A DNA stretch of 64,000 bases, from NCBI GenBank assembly GCA_039025855.1, contig JBCCNL010000002.1:1-64000 (forward strand). The letters run 5' to 3'. Positions within the stretch are counted from its first letter, which is position 1, and each line of letters starts with the position of its first letter. This document shows positions 1 through 8,660 of this stretch, piece after piece. A program made the translations under genes and the position numbers. The notes beneath the pieces were generated by a model, which saw only the letters and a program-made list of their open reading frames with translations, did no database searches and was not told the origin of the DNA. The stretch comes from JBCCOW01 sp039025855. Its GTDB lineage: Bacteria; Planctomycetota; Phycisphaerae; Phycisphaerales; Phycisphaeraceae.

Positions 1-68
1 AGCAGCGCGATGATCGAGATCACCACGAGCAGTTCGATGAGGGTGAAGCCATGAGAACGTCGTTGCAT
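1..68 (-). CDS. Pseudopilin-like protein, N-terminal fragment (cut by window edge)
   Basis: The first 22 codons are visible, reading MQRRSHGFTLIELLVVISII and onward into the window edge. This is the type IV/type II pseudopilin leader: short basic segment, Gly-Phe cleavage site, Glu at +5 and a hydrophobic helix. The prepilin peptidase would cut after the Gly. The same N-terminus occurs in four complete genes of this window, where it precedes a large exported domain with a C-terminal H...DGH motif. A GGAG sequence lies about 9 nt upstream of the ATG on the minus strand. The rest of the gene is outside the window, so nothing can be said about its C-terminal domain. Confidence 0.85.
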   Translation of the reverse strand, partial: MQRRSHGFTLIELLVVISIIAL

Positions 69-379
69 GGGAGGGGTCTCCGTAGAAAGAAAAGATGGGG
101 TCTGGTCGGAGAGCGGTGACGCGGGACGCGGGGACGGGCCAGGCCCGAAGAACCCGATAGACGGTTGAGAGAACGAGGGCGGGGTGTCCTGACGACGACG
201 CGGGAAAGACCAAGAACCAGGGGTGCCGAAACGCTCGGCGCGGAACACTCGTCGGCCAGTCCTGTTCAAATCAGGAATGACCGGCCCGGACCGAGACACT
301 ACAGTATAAAACCTTTTACCGATCCAGCCAACCCTTTTCGCCACCACGCCCGGCACCCGGCCCCCGAAGGCATTGGAGG
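69..379. other. Intergenic stretch with no recognised gene
   Basis: This is the upstream region of the truncated pseudopilin gene and the DNA leading into the transposase remnant. No conserved protein, RNA gene or clear terminator was seen. The minus-strand promoter of the pseudopilin gene should lie here but no convincing -35/-10 pair was recognised. Confidence 0.5.
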
Positions 380-845
380 GGGAGTCCGCCCGGCTCAGGC
401 AGTTGGTGACGGACCGGGCGTTGGACAGGACGATCCCGAAAGAAGCGGCCCGCCCAAACCTGTGGACCCTGAGCGTTGGGCCGTGGAAGCGGTGCGTCGC
501 CGTTTGGGGCATGAGACGGTGAGCAAACGCCGAGCATGCCATGCGTTCGCTCCGGGACACCTGCGTGGCGGTAACGGGCCGGAGTTCATGGCCGAAGTCG
601 TGAGACGCCGGCTTGGCTGGGCGTCGGCGCGTCCCTTGTCTGTCCAGAAGAAAAGGCTGTGGGAAAACGGCGACGTGGAATCGCTCAACGGCACGCTGCG
701 AGTTGAGCTACTCAACCGGGAGTTATCCCTCGCCCTGGAAAAGCCCGCGTGGAGTTGGATAAGCGGCGGCTAGACGACAGCCATCGCCGCGCGCACGCAT
801 CATTGAACTGGCAAACCCCCGTGGCCTACGCCGCGAGGTTCGATG
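380..845 (+). pseudogene. Degenerate IS3-family transposase (OrfA tail and OrfB pieces)
   Basis: Three conserved pieces of an IS3-type transposase lie in order but in different frames. At about 382-468 is an OrfA C-terminus (ARLRQLVTDRALDR, normally the end of the leucine zipper region). At about 465-760 are OrfB pieces including SKRRAC and the integrase-core segment GNGPEF...RLWENGDVESLNGTLR, where the first catalytic-core Asp of the usual DNGPEF is replaced by Gly. At about 755-845, in another frame, is the C-terminal LDDSHRRAHASLNWQTP segment, normally DYNxxRPHSSL. The frameshifts and the short overall length mean it cannot encode an active transposase. Terminal inverted repeats were not identified, so the element ends are unknown. 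Confidence 0.8.
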
Positions 846-1019
846 ACTCAAGGGCCGGGGTGTCCCCTGCCGCCTCGGATGCCGCCCCCCGGTCGGGGCC
901 ACGCCCCTGCCTCCGGCTCACCATCCGATCAACCTACCCCGATCCTCCGATAACCAATGGACCAGAGATGCCTAGGCGATCAACAGAGACGGATCGATGT
1001 CTATCCGAGAACACTCCGA

Positions 1020-2009
1020 CTAATTGGATCGCGCATCTGCCACCGACTCGCGCTCGATCAGCGTGTTCTCAAGCAGTCGCTGCTCGGCTTTGTGTTCGTC
1101 AACCTCGGTATGACGGAGGATGACCTCCATGATTTCCTGCGCGATTTTCGAGATCGGTTGGGCCACGGTCGTGAGAGGCGGACGCGTGTACTGCGAGACC
1201 TTGGTGTTCTCCAGCGCGATCAGCGAGAGGTCATCGGGCACACGTACGCCCAGCTTGTCGGTGAGGATAAAAGTGCCTTCAAGCGCCAGGTCTTCCCCGG
1301 CCAGGAACAGAGCGCTGGGGTGGTGGGCGAGGAGTTGCCGCAGCGTCCCCTCGATCGATTGATGCTGCGTAAACAGGGCCATCTCGGGAAGGGGGTCATG
1401 CCCGTTGGCACGGATCACGTCAAACAGGGCACGCTGGCGTTCCTTGGCCCCCCAGTCGTCTTCCTCGGCAAGGAACGCGATGCGGGTATGGCCGTGCTGG
1501 ATCAGATATTCGCCGACAATCTGTCCGCTCTGGTAGTGGTCGCTGGCGACGGCCGAGACCTCGGGCAGGTCCAGCCGATTGATCGCCACGATGGGGACCC
1601 CTTGCAGTTGGCGGAGCTGCTGGAGTGTCGAGTCGTCCCAGGTCAACGCGATGACCGCGTCGATGAACCGGCTGGTCAACCGACCGACGCTCTTTTCGGT
1701 ATAGACCTCGACGGCGAGCTCCTGCATCGCCAGCTGTTCGATGAGGTGATTCAGGACCGACGAGATGAACCCGCCGTAGGTCGAGAACTGGATGCGGTCG
1801 AGGACGATGGCAACGCTGGTCTGACGGGCGGACATCCGGGGCTTGAACCCGGCCTCGCGGGCGGCGGCGAGGACCCTTTGGCGGGTACGCATGCTGATGC
1901 GCCCGCGTTGATTGAGCACGCGACTGATGGTGCTGGTGGCCAGGCCGGTCTTGTCGGCGAGGTCATAAATGGACCTCACCTCGGAATCATTGGGCTCTTT
2001 TTTCGCCAT
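1020..2009 (-). CDS. LacI-family transcriptional regulator
   Basis: A 329-residue regulator of normal LacI length. An N-terminal helix-turn-helix (about residues 13-55, YDLADKTGLATSTISRVLN) is followed by a periplasmic-binding-protein-like sugar-sensing domain with the family's PIVAINR, SDHYQSGQIVGEYLI and HTRIAFL segments and a C-terminal VPDDLSLIALEN. It probably represses sugar-use genes and is released by a sugar or sugar derivative whose identity cannot be read from the sequence. It is divergent from the operon beginning at 2377. A palindrome of the form recurring at the nearby carbohydrate promoters lies 33 nt upstream of its start, which suggests self-regulation. The start ATG at 2009 has only a weak GAGAG upstream. 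Confidence is high for the family; that it is the protein binding the recurring palindrome is inference from proximity. Confidence 0.93.
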   Translation of the reverse strand: MAKKEPNDSEVRSIYDLADKTGLATSTISRVLNQRGRISMRTRQRVLAAAREAGFKPRMSARQTSVAIVLDRIQFSTYGGFISSVLNHLIEQLAMQELAVEVYTEKSVGRLTSRFIDAVIALTWDDSTLQQLRQLQGVPIVAINRLDLPEVSAVASDHYQSGQIVGEYLIQHGHTRIAFLAEEDDWGAKERQRALFDVIRANGHDPLPEMALFTQHQSIEGTLRQLLAHHPSALFLAGEDLALEGTFILTDKLGVRVPDDLSLIALENTKVSQYTRPPLTTVAQPISKIAQEIMEVILRHTEVDEHKAEQRLLENTLIERESVADARSN

Positions 2010-2041
2010 AAAGCTCTCGGGGATCGATCGAGTCTATCGTG

Positions 2042-2056
2042 ATGCAATTGTTGCGG
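2042..2056. promoter_or_regulatory. Putative LacI operator, weaker copy
   Basis: The sequence ATGCAATTGTTGCGG keeps the GCAA..GTTGC core of the palindrome GAGCAACNGTTGCTC but not the outer bases. It lies 33 nt upstream of the start codon of the LacI-type gene and is a candidate autoregulatory site. No good -35/-10 pair is seen on the minus strand here, so this is the least certain of the seven copies. Confidence 0.45.
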
Positions 2057-2104
2057 TTTGAACAGAGGGAACGGCGAAAATCCCGAATTTCTTCGCGTCA
2101 TGCC

Positions 2105-2132
2105 TTGAAATCCCGGCCACGCTCGATACGCT
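2105..2132 (+). promoter_or_regulatory. Candidate sigma70-type promoter for the 2377-5068 operon
   Basis: TTGAAA (2105-2110), a 16-nt spacer and TACGCT (2127-2132). The -10 is imperfect. Its placement relative to the operator that begins at 2143 matches the spacing seen at the other promoters of this regulon. Confidence 0.45.
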
Positions 2133-2142
2133 ATCAGGCATC

Positions 2143-2157
2143 GAGCAACTGTTGCTC
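2143..2157. promoter_or_regulatory. Putative LacI operator (perfect palindrome)
   Basis: GAGCAACTGTTGCTC, a perfect 7-1-7 palindrome, lies just downstream of the predicted transcription start of the operon starting at 2377, where a bound repressor would block initiation or early elongation. It sits in the 367-bp divergent region between the LacI-type gene and that operon. Confidence 0.7.
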
Positions 2158-2376
2158 ATCGACGCGTCAGCGCCATCCGGCCCGCTCACGCGGCTGCCGT
2201 GTCCCCCGCTTTCCGTCCTTGGGGACGACATCCCGTCGATCTCGGGCTTCACCAACGCCCTCCAAGATCGCGGGGCATCCAGCGCGGCACCTGCCGACCT
2301 ACGCGGTATTCCAAGCCGCAACCTGTGACCCCACGCTCCGCTGTTGATCATTCAGAACTTCGAGGAAACGCACGCC

Positions 2377-3063
2377 ATGAAGACACCCTCCCTTCAAACG
2401 TTCGCGCGGTTTGCCAAATCGGCCCCCGCGGTAACCGCCCTGGTCGCGAGCCTTGCAGCCGGCGTGGGTTATTCCGGAGACCTCCGGGTCAACTTCGGCG
2501 GCAGCACTGACGCGGCCGGCTGGAACTCCTTCGGCGGCGGGATCACCGACGCCAAGCCGCTCATCGACGCCGACGGCAGCCAGACGCCGCACACCCTCGA
2601 GATGACCGACCCCTTCCAGTCCTTCGAGAACCCCAACGTGGTCGAGGGCGAACTCACCGGCCGGGCCGCCGCGTTCGAAGCCTGCCGAGCCGCCACGCTC
2701 TTTACCGCCAGCGAGAAGGGCAACCCGACCGGCGGATTCACCCTCACGCTCGATCCGGGCAAGACCTACACCCTCGAGTTCTGGGCGTCGCGCACCGGCA
2801 ACGGCACACGCTGGACCAAATTCACCGTCGAGGGTGCTGAGAAGAGCAGCCAGATGCTCGCCGCGGGCGACCGCAGCACCCGGGCCGGCAACCGCTCCAA
2901 GACCGCGCTCTTCGCTGACGTGCAGCCCGACGCGAACGGGCAGGTCCGCGTGATCGTCAGCGGGCCGGCGGAGACCGAGCCCTATGTCAACATGGGCGGG
3001 TTCTCCTACCTCACCGGCATGATCGTGTCCGAGGCGGACGCCGCGTCAGACACCGATCAATAA
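2377..3063 (+). CDS. Secreted protein of unknown function, beta-sandwich-like
   Basis: A 228-residue protein with an N-terminal signal peptide (MKTPSLQTFARFAKSAPAVT, then a hydrophobic run ending near ...AAGVGYSG). The ATG at 2377 is preferred over an in-frame upstream start because GAGGAAA precedes it at a suitable distance. The mature part contains an LRVNFGGSTDAAGWN opening and many Thr/Gly-rich strands (FTLTLDPGKTYTLEFWAS), which suggests an all-beta carbohydrate-binding fold. It lacks an obvious catalytic motif and a PEP-CTERM tail. It is the first gene of an operon with the GH39-like hydrolase starting 55 nt downstream, and lies behind a LacI-type operator. A role in binding the substrate of the neighbouring hydrolase is inference. 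Confidence 0.8.
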   Translation: MKTPSLQTFARFAKSAPAVTALVASLAAGVGYSGDLRVNFGGSTDAAGWNSFGGGITDAKPLIDADGSQTPHTLEMTDPFQSFENPNVVEGELTGRAAAFEACRAATLFTASEKGNPTGGFTLTLDPGKTYTLEFWASRTGNGTRWTKFTVEGAEKSSQMLAAGDRSTRAGNRSKTALFADVQPDANGQVRVIVSGPAETEPYVNMGGFSYLTGMIVSEADAASDTDQ

Positions 3064-3118
3064 GCCGAGTAGCGTCGTTATCGATAGCACCGCCCAATGA
3101 GTGAAGAAGGGATTTTCT

Positions 3119-5068
3119 ATGCATCCGCTTACCCGGCCGCGCCTGCTCCGCGGTCTGTTGATCGTCTCCTCGGTGCTGGCCTGGCCCATGGCTAGCCAAG
3201 CGCAGACCGAGGTCCGGCTGACCGAGCCCGAGCCGATCGAAGGCGTCACCCCCAGCAACTCACGCTTCGGGCTCAACGTCTCAAGCACAGACCACCTCGC
3301 CCTGCATCAACAGCTCGGCATCGGCTGGGTGCGTTTCGAGAACGCGAAGTGGCCCTTTGTCAGCCCCGCGCGTGGTGTGTACGCCTTCGACGGCAGCGTC
3401 GCGCCGTGGAACGTCGATGTCGATCACATCATCGGGTCGTACCACGACGCGGGGTTCGGCGTCCTGCCGATGCTCTTCCAGACCCCGCGCTGGGCGGTGC
3501 ATGAATCGGCCAGCGCCGCAGAAAAGTCCGAACGCGACTCGCCGCCACACGACCCCAACGACTACCAGCAGTTCTGCTTCCAGTTCGCCGCCCGCTACGG
3601 CGGCCGGTCGGTCCCTACAGCCGAACTGATGAGCGCAGACCAGGCGACCGGTAAGGGTGCGGTCAAGTACTACGAGATCTGGAATGAACCCAACCTCAAC
3701 CCGAAGCGGAGCGACAAGCCGCCGACCTGGGGGCCTTGGCGGGCCACGATGGAAGACTTCTGGCCGTTCTTCCGCGCCGGCGCCGAGGGCGTCAAGGCCG
3801 CCTACCCCGACGCCATCGTCACCAGCCCCGGCTTCGCGGGCATGACCCCCGAAGTCGTCGATTCGCTGCGGACCTACACCTACCCCGACGGCAAACGCCC
3901 GATCGACTTCTGTGATGTCATCAACGTCCACTTCTACAGCGGCAAGTACCCGCCCGAAACCGCGGGCAAGGACCCCAACAGCGGCGACGAGCTCGGCGTC
4001 CGCTACGAGGAACACGTCCGCAGACTCACCGAGTGGCGCGACACGCACCGCCCCGAAGCCGAAATCTGGCTCACCGAGACCGGGCACGACACCGGGGGCC
4101 CGATCGGCATCTCCGAAGCCATGCAGGCCGCCCGCCTGCCGCGCAACTTGATGATCGGCATCCATAACGGGATCGACAAGATCTTCATCTACCGCGAAAA
4201 GGGCTCGACCCCCAGCAAGCACGCCGCCGCCGGCCTGCTCCGGAACGACAATTCCCGGAAGCCCGCGTGGTACACCGTCGCCACGCTGATCCGCCAACTG
4301 CACGGAGCCGAGCCCGCGCATCAGCTGCTCGTCGAGAACGACAACATCAGGCTCTACACCTGGACCCGCGGCGGGCAGACGCTGCTCACCGCATGGACCA
4401 TCGAGGGCACCGAGCCGTTGGGGCTCGAGCTCGGCAGCGTCGCGGTCACCGATGCGTTCGGCCACACGACACGGCTCGATAACACCGCCGATCTCATCCT
4501 CGACGACTTCCCCCGTTACCTCACCGATATCGCCGAACCCGCCGCACTCGCCCCGCTGGTCGAAGCGGCCCGCACCCGTTCGGCACAGCGGCGGGCGGCG
4601 CTCGATGCGCTCGCTGCTCAGGAGGTGTACCTCTTCGACCTCGGCGCGGGCATCGAACCGGTGTCCCGACACGTGGGCCGGATGCGGGTCTACGACAAGG
4701 TCTCCGCGTCGCTGCCGTACGACCCGCAGCGCGGCTTCGGCTTCGAAGGCCAAGGCCGCGAAAACGGCTTCCAGCACTGGTTCCGCCCGCTCAAAGAGAA
4801 GCACTTCGCGGTCGTGCCCGGCGGCGTCGCGTTCCGGTTCGACGCCAAGCCCGGCACCTACGAGTTGAGCTTCCTCGCCGAAGCATCGCGCAAGCCGCAG
4901 CGGAAGCTGACCCTCACCGGCGGGGCCAAACCGGTCGAGGTGGCGCTGACCACTAAGAACCGTGACGCCCACAGCGTGCGGATTACCACCACAGGCGATC
5001 CGATCCGGGTCTTGGGGGACGGCGAGTTCATCCTCCGCTGGGTAGAGGCCGTGCCAATCAGCAAATGA
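3119..5068 (+). CDS. Secreted clan GH-A (GH39-like) glycoside hydrolase
   Basis: A 649-residue protein starting at the ATG at 3119, with AAGAAGG about 8 nt upstream; a GTG at 3101 is in frame but covers the ribosome-binding site. A signal peptide ends near SQAQ. The catalytic domain (about residues 45-420) is a TIM barrel with the acid/base Glu190 in YEIWNEPN and the nucleophile Glu320 in WLTETGHD, the usual retaining clan GH-A pair. The C-terminal part (about 500-649) contains LFDLGAG and YDPQRGFGFEG, which resemble the N-terminal beta domain of rhamnogalacturonan acetylesterases, so it may be a substrate-binding module. GH39 is the best family guess, but other clan-A families with the same motifs cannot be excluded. 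It is probably co-transcribed with the secreted protein upstream. Confidence 0.8.
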   Translation: MHPLTRPRLLRGLLIVSSVLAWPMASQAQTEVRLTEPEPIEGVTPSNSRFGLNVSSTDHLALHQQLGIGWVRFENAKWPFVSPARGVYAFDGSVAPWNVDVDHIIGSYHDAGFGVLPMLFQTPRWAVHESASAAEKSERDSPPHDPNDYQQFCFQFAARYGGRSVPTAELMSADQATGKGAVKYYEIWNEPNLNPKRSDKPPTWGPWRATMEDFWPFFRAGAEGVKAAYPDAIVTSPGFAGMTPEVVDSLRTYTYPDGKRPIDFCDVINVHFYSGKYPPETAGKDPNSGDELGVRYEEHVRRLTEWRDTHRPEAEIWLTETGHDTGGPIGISEAMQAARLPRNLMIGIHNGIDKIFIYREKGSTPSKHAAAGLLRNDNSRKPAWYTVATLIRQLHGAEPAHQLLVENDNIRLYTWTRGGQTLLTAWTIEGTEPLGLELGSVAVTDAFGHTTRLDNTADLILDDFPRYLTDIAEPAALAPLVEAARTRSAQRRAALDALAAQEVYLFDLGAGIEPVSRHVGRMRVYDKVSASLPYDPQRGFGFEGQGRENGFQHWFRPLKEKHFAVVPGGVAFRFDAKPGTYELSFLAEASRKPQRKLTLTGGAKPVEVALTTKNRDAHSVRITTTGDPIRVLGDGEFILRWVEAVPISK

Positions 5069-5102
5069 CGTGGAAAAGGGTGTAGAGGCAAGGAAAGAAG
5101 CC

Positions 5103-5130
5103 TTGACAAGGCTGAAAACTGGCTTATTCT
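5103..5130 (+). promoter_or_regulatory. Sigma70-type promoter for the PEP-CTERM gene at 5291
   Basis: A perfect TTGACA (5103-5108), a 16-nt spacer and TATTCT (5125-5130). The transcription start would fall near 5137, immediately before the operator at 5139, leaving a leader of about 150 nt. Confidence 0.65.
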
Positions 5131-5138
5131 ATTAATTC

Positions 5139-5153
5139 GAGCAACAGTTGCTC
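5139..5153. promoter_or_regulatory. Putative LacI operator (perfect palindrome)
   Basis: GAGCAACAGTTGCTC lies at the predicted start of transcription of the PEP-CTERM gene, the classic place for repression. Confidence 0.75.
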
Positions 5154-5290
5154 TAGCTAGCGAAACGAATCTGCAAAGTATCCCTCGCCCTCAGCGCATC
5201 CCCTGCCACTTGGCCAAGCCCTTCGGCGTAACGGGGATGTTCCCCCGGACTTCACCGTCACATCCTGTGTCCCATCTCAAGGAGAAAACC

Positions 5291-5983
5291 ATGACTAACC
5301 GACACTTCGCTCGATCACTATTCGTTGCTCTGCCACTCGCAGTCTTAGCGACGAACGCTAGCGCAGCAGTCATCGCGTCCCAAGGCTTTGATACCGAGAC
5401 CGGCGGCACCTGGGCGTTTACCTCGAACGTCCCCGAGACAAACCAATCTGCCGACGTCTGGGACGAAGAGGCGTCACGAGGCGTAATCACCGCTCCGTCG
5501 GCGGGAGCACAGTTTTGGTCCGGCACTGACCTCGGCGGCGTGAATAACCGGATTGCCTCGCCGCAGACCGAGTTCTACCTCGACTTCGCCGCCATCGATA
5601 TCTCGAACTTCGTCGATGTTACGGTGACCTTCGATTTCTGGGCCGACCGCCTCGACCCGGACGAGGACGTCTTCTATCAGATCGATACTGGCGCGGGCCT
5701 TGGGGCGAAGGTCTTTGTTTTTGAACCCGGTGCGTTCAATCAGTCCACCGGCGAGTGGACCGGTGTTGGGCCGATCGTCATCCCGGATACCGCCACGACC
5801 GTCGCACTGCGGATCGGGATTGAAGACGCAGACGACGTCGGCAACAACGATCAGATCGGCTTCGACGAAGTCGTTCTGTCAGGCACCGCCGGAGGAGGCG
5901 ACGTGGTCATCCCCGAGCCAGCGTCCCTCGCAATGCTCGCCTGCGGTGGGCTGATGATGATGTCGCGCCGCCGGCGTGCCTGA
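5291..5983 (+). CDS. PEP-CTERM sorting domain protein
   Basis: A 230-residue exported protein. The start at 5291 follows an AAGGAG box. The signal peptide ends near NASAA. The body is a Thr/Asp-rich beta domain (FYLDFAAIDISNFVDVTVTF) of the concanavalin-like type. The C-terminus is VIPEPASLAML, a hydrophobic helix and SRRRRA, the PEP-CTERM tag that exosortase systems recognise to process and attach surface or matrix proteins. No exosortase gene is in the window. It has its own promoter and operator and is followed by a terminator, so it is probably transcribed alone within the LacI regulon. The ligand is unknown; a role in the extracellular matrix or in holding polysaccharide at the surface is plausible. 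Confidence 0.88.
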   Translation: MTNRHFARSLFVALPLAVLATNASAAVIASQGFDTETGGTWAFTSNVPETNQSADVWDEEASRGVITAPSAGAQFWSGTDLGGVNNRIASPQTEFYLDFAAIDISNFVDVTVTFDFWADRLDPDEDVFYQIDTGAGLGAKVFVFEPGAFNQSTGEWTGVGPIVIPDTATTVALRIGIEDADDVGNNDQIGFDEVVLSGTAGGGDVVIPEPASLAMLACGGLMMMSRRRRA

Positions 5984-6021
5984 AGCACGCAGCACAGCCC
6001 GGACCGAAATCCTCCTGGCGA

Positions 6022-6049
6022 CGTCCGATCTTTCGGGCGTTGCTTTTTT
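6022..6049 (+). terminator. Rho-independent terminator after the PEP-CTERM gene
   Basis: A 7-bp stem (CGTCCGA with TCGGGCG, one G-T pair) closes a 4-nt loop. A TTGC linker and six T follow. It ends directly at the stop codon of the convergent GH78-like gene. Confidence 0.65.
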
Positions 6050-8485
6050 CTATGGCACCCGCAGGTTCCAGTCGCCTGACACCCTTGCGATCTCGGCCCC
6101 GTCGGTCGCCAGCACGGCCGCGGTCACGCCTTCGGGCAGCGACCCTCGGAGACACACGGCATCCACATCTCGGTGCCAACCAACGCTGCACCATCCGTCA
6201 CGCGTGAACATCCCGCCCGACGCTTCGTCCAGCAGGTCGTACCGTGGCTGTACACGCCTTGGGTGTTCAGCATCGCCCTCCAACCCGCCCAGCCCCAGCA
6301 CATCGGTCAACAGGAACGAGGCCGGCATGCATGACCAGGGGTGGCACCACGAGTCCAGGTGGTCACCCGCCGGGGTTTCCCAGACGGTCGTAGCGCCGCG
6401 CTCCAGCACCGGTGACCACATACGGCGGATCGCGTCGAGCACCTGCGCCGTCATGCCCGCACGGCTCATCGCTCGCATTTGGTAGATCCAGAAGTAGAAC
6501 CCGCTACGGGCGGTGGCTGTGTCGTCGGAACCGATCACCCGCTCTAGCAGATCGACGCGGCGCGACGGCTCAGCCCAGCCCGCGAGCACCGCCAGTGTGT
6601 TGGTCTGCTCGCTGACCTGCTCCAACGGCTCGCCTCGCAGTACGCCGTCCACATACACACCACGGGTGTCATCCCAGAACAACGCCGCGCACGTCTCGAC
6701 CAGTGCATCGGCCTCGGCTTGCTGATGCGTCGCCCGCTCAGCTTCGCCCACCGCCTCTTCAAGCTCAGCCACGGCTCGTCGCGCCAAGACCCAGAACGCA
6801 TGGATCGCCGCGTTGATCCCCCGCCGATCGATCCCCGCGTCGTCGGGGTTGTGCCAGCCCAGCCCGGGGTGGTCGATGAACAGGTTCAGGCTGTCCACCT
6901 TTGGCCGGGCCGGGTCGTACACATGCTCCGCAGGCCGTTCGTGCGGACCGTCCGGCCACCGCCAGGTCAAGAGCCCCCGCTCGTCGCGGTGCGCATCGAA
7001 CCAACCCATCGCCCGCCGCGCCGCCGGCAGCACCTCCATCACCGTTTCGCGGTCGGCGGTCCATCGCCAATAATCCCGCGTCCCGAGGACCGCGATCAGC
7101 ACGTAGTCGAGCAGCGTGCCGTCCAGCGACGAGTAGGGCGTGCCGCGGATTAACCCCGACTCGGCCTGCCTCCGGAACTGCTCGATCACCAGGTCACGCC
7201 AGTACCGCGTGTCACCGGTCAGGCGCGCGATCCACTTGGCCACAGGCAGCCCGTCGCCCACATACGTGGCCTGTTCGCGCGTCGGGCAATCCATCAGCGC
7301 GTCCTGCGTGCCGACCCGGATCGTCCGTTCGCACACCCGCCAGACCGCGTTGAGTGATTCATCCCCACACGTGAACGTGCCCGCCCAGCCGAGGTCCGGC
7401 TCGGTGGCGTCCAGCCCCACCCGGTCGACGACCACACCCCCGGCGAATCCGCGGAACACCAGCGTCAGGTAACGCATCCCCGAAAACCCAATCGGCCGCC
7501 AGTCGATCCGGCCCGGCCCCGCCAGGATGCGATCCACGTAAGACGTGCCCTTCCGCAGGCAGTCTGCCCGGCCATCGGCCTCCGTCTCCCCCCACGCCAC
7601 ATCGATCACGCCAACCCCCGGCGACTCGATCTCGAGCACCAGCTGTCCGACATAAAACGCACCGAGGTCCAGGTGGACCGCCGCGCCGGTTGTCGGACTA
7701 AGGCCGGTGATGGTCAGCACGTTCTCGGCGTGTTGCAGGGCCGGCCCCTCACGCGCCGGCTGGTAGTCCAGTTCAAGGATGCGTCGCCCCAGTTCCCCCG
7801 ACCCGTCGTCGGGATCGATCGGAACAACCCCGGACGTGACCGCTTCAAACCCCATCACGGCCTGAGACGCAATGAAGCGGTGGCGTAGTGGCGGCGTCGG
7901 CCGATCCACCGCGGTGATCCCGCCGGGGACGCTCGCGCCCAAGGGTGTCACGGTTGGGGTCGCCCAGCCCGAGTCGTCGAAGCCCACGCTCTGCCAACCG
8001 CGGGGCGCGGTGGCGGCGTCGAACTGTTCGATCGAGCCCAGTGCCCAGCCTCGCTTCGGCGTGGGCCAGACCCAGCCGGTCCGATCGGTCACCCGCCACT
8101 CCGCATCGGACTCAACAACGTGCTTGCCGGCGTCATCCCGCCACGACACCGCAAGGGCCAGGCCCGGCTCACCGGAGGGCACGTGCTGGTGCGTTCCCGC
8201 GCCCTCGGCGTGAACCAGCACCGCCACGACATTGGCCCCCGGTTGCAGCCGGTCATTCAGGTCGTGGTGATCGAACGGGGCCCGCGTGGGGTGGTGCGCG
8301 CCCGGCCCGGCCGCCACGAATTGGCCATTGATCCAGAGCAGGTAGCGCTGCTCCGCGAAGACCCGCAGTTGTCCACCCGCAACGCCGCCCGCACAGTCCA
8401 GGGATCGTCGGAACAGCCGGGTTTGCGGCCCGGCCTTGGGGACGTCGAGCCAGATGCGGTGTGTGGGAAATGCGGACGGACTCAT
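6050..8485 (-). CDS. GH78-like alpha-L-rhamnosidase
   Basis: An 811-residue protein without an evident signal peptide. N-terminal beta-sandwich modules include a segment typical of GH78 enzymes (LRVFAEQRYLLWINGQFVA; later GWQSVGFDDSGWATP). The (alpha/alpha)6 toroid follows from about residue 360, with the conserved DCPTREQ...GD motif near residues 399-412, whose acidic residues belong to the GH78 catalytic region. The family removes terminal alpha-L-rhamnose by inversion. Lack of an export signal suggests action on imported oligosaccharides. ATG 8485 is the first start downstream of the operator at 8546-8560, although no Shine-Dalgarno is visible; an open frame continues upstream to 8635 but would run through the operator. 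It is divergent from the pseudopilin gene at 8661. Confidence 0.85.
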   Translation of the reverse strand: MSPSAFPTHRIWLDVPKAGPQTRLFRRSLDCAGGVAGGQLRVFAEQRYLLWINGQFVAAGPGAHHPTRAPFDHHDLNDRLQPGANVVAVLVHAEGAGTHQHVPSGEPGLALAVSWRDDAGKHVVESDAEWRVTDRTGWVWPTPKRGWALGSIEQFDAATAPRGWQSVGFDDSGWATPTVTPLGASVPGGITAVDRPTPPLRHRFIASQAVMGFEAVTSGVVPIDPDDGSGELGRRILELDYQPAREGPALQHAENVLTITGLSPTTGAAVHLDLGAFYVGQLVLEIESPGVGVIDVAWGETEADGRADCLRKGTSYVDRILAGPGRIDWRPIGFSGMRYLTLVFRGFAGGVVVDRVGLDATEPDLGWAGTFTCGDESLNAVWRVCERTIRVGTQDALMDCPTREQATYVGDGLPVAKWIARLTGDTRYWRDLVIEQFRRQAESGLIRGTPYSSLDGTLLDYVLIAVLGTRDYWRWTADRETVMEVLPAARRAMGWFDAHRDERGLLTWRWPDGPHERPAEHVYDPARPKVDSLNLFIDHPGLGWHNPDDAGIDRRGINAAIHAFWVLARRAVAELEEAVGEAERATHQQAEADALVETCAALFWDDTRGVYVDGVLRGEPLEQVSEQTNTLAVLAGWAEPSRRVDLLERVIGSDDTATARSGFYFWIYQMRAMSRAGMTAQVLDAIRRMWSPVLERGATTVWETPAGDHLDSWCHPWSCMPASFLLTDVLGLGGLEGDAEHPRRVQPRYDLLDEASGGMFTRDGWCSVGWHRDVDAVCLRGSLPEGVTAAVLATDGAEIARVSGDWNLRVP

Positions 8486-8511
8486 TTGGGAGGCATTCGG
8501 TGATTTCGAGG

Positions 8512-8539
8512 TTGATCTCACGGGCGGGGAAGTTATACT
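8512..8539 (+). promoter_or_regulatory. Sigma70-type promoter for the pseudopilin gene at 8661
   Basis: TTGATC (8512-8517), a 16-nt spacer and TATACT (8534-8539). The start of transcription would fall inside the operator at 8546-8560. Confidence 0.6.
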
Positions 8540-8545
8540 CAGCTT

Positions 8546-8560
8546 GAGCAATTGTTGCTC
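8546..8560. promoter_or_regulatory. Putative LacI operator between divergent GH78-like and pseudopilin genes
   Basis: GAGCAATTGTTGCTC, one base away from the perfect palindrome. It lies downstream of the plus-strand promoter and 60 nt upstream of the GH78-like start codon, so it could control both directions. The minus-strand promoter is not clear. Confidence 0.7.
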
Positions 8561-8660
8561 TATCTTTTCTCCGACTCTTTCTCTTGCCACCACAGTCGGC
8601 CGACCGAACGCTCGCAACAGGCACCCTGCTGTCACCCCGATTCTCTCACGGAGCTCCCGC

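Noticed and set aside
380..845. An active insertion sequence
   Set aside because: The transposase pieces are in different frames, the first core Asp is changed to Gly, and no terminal repeats were found.
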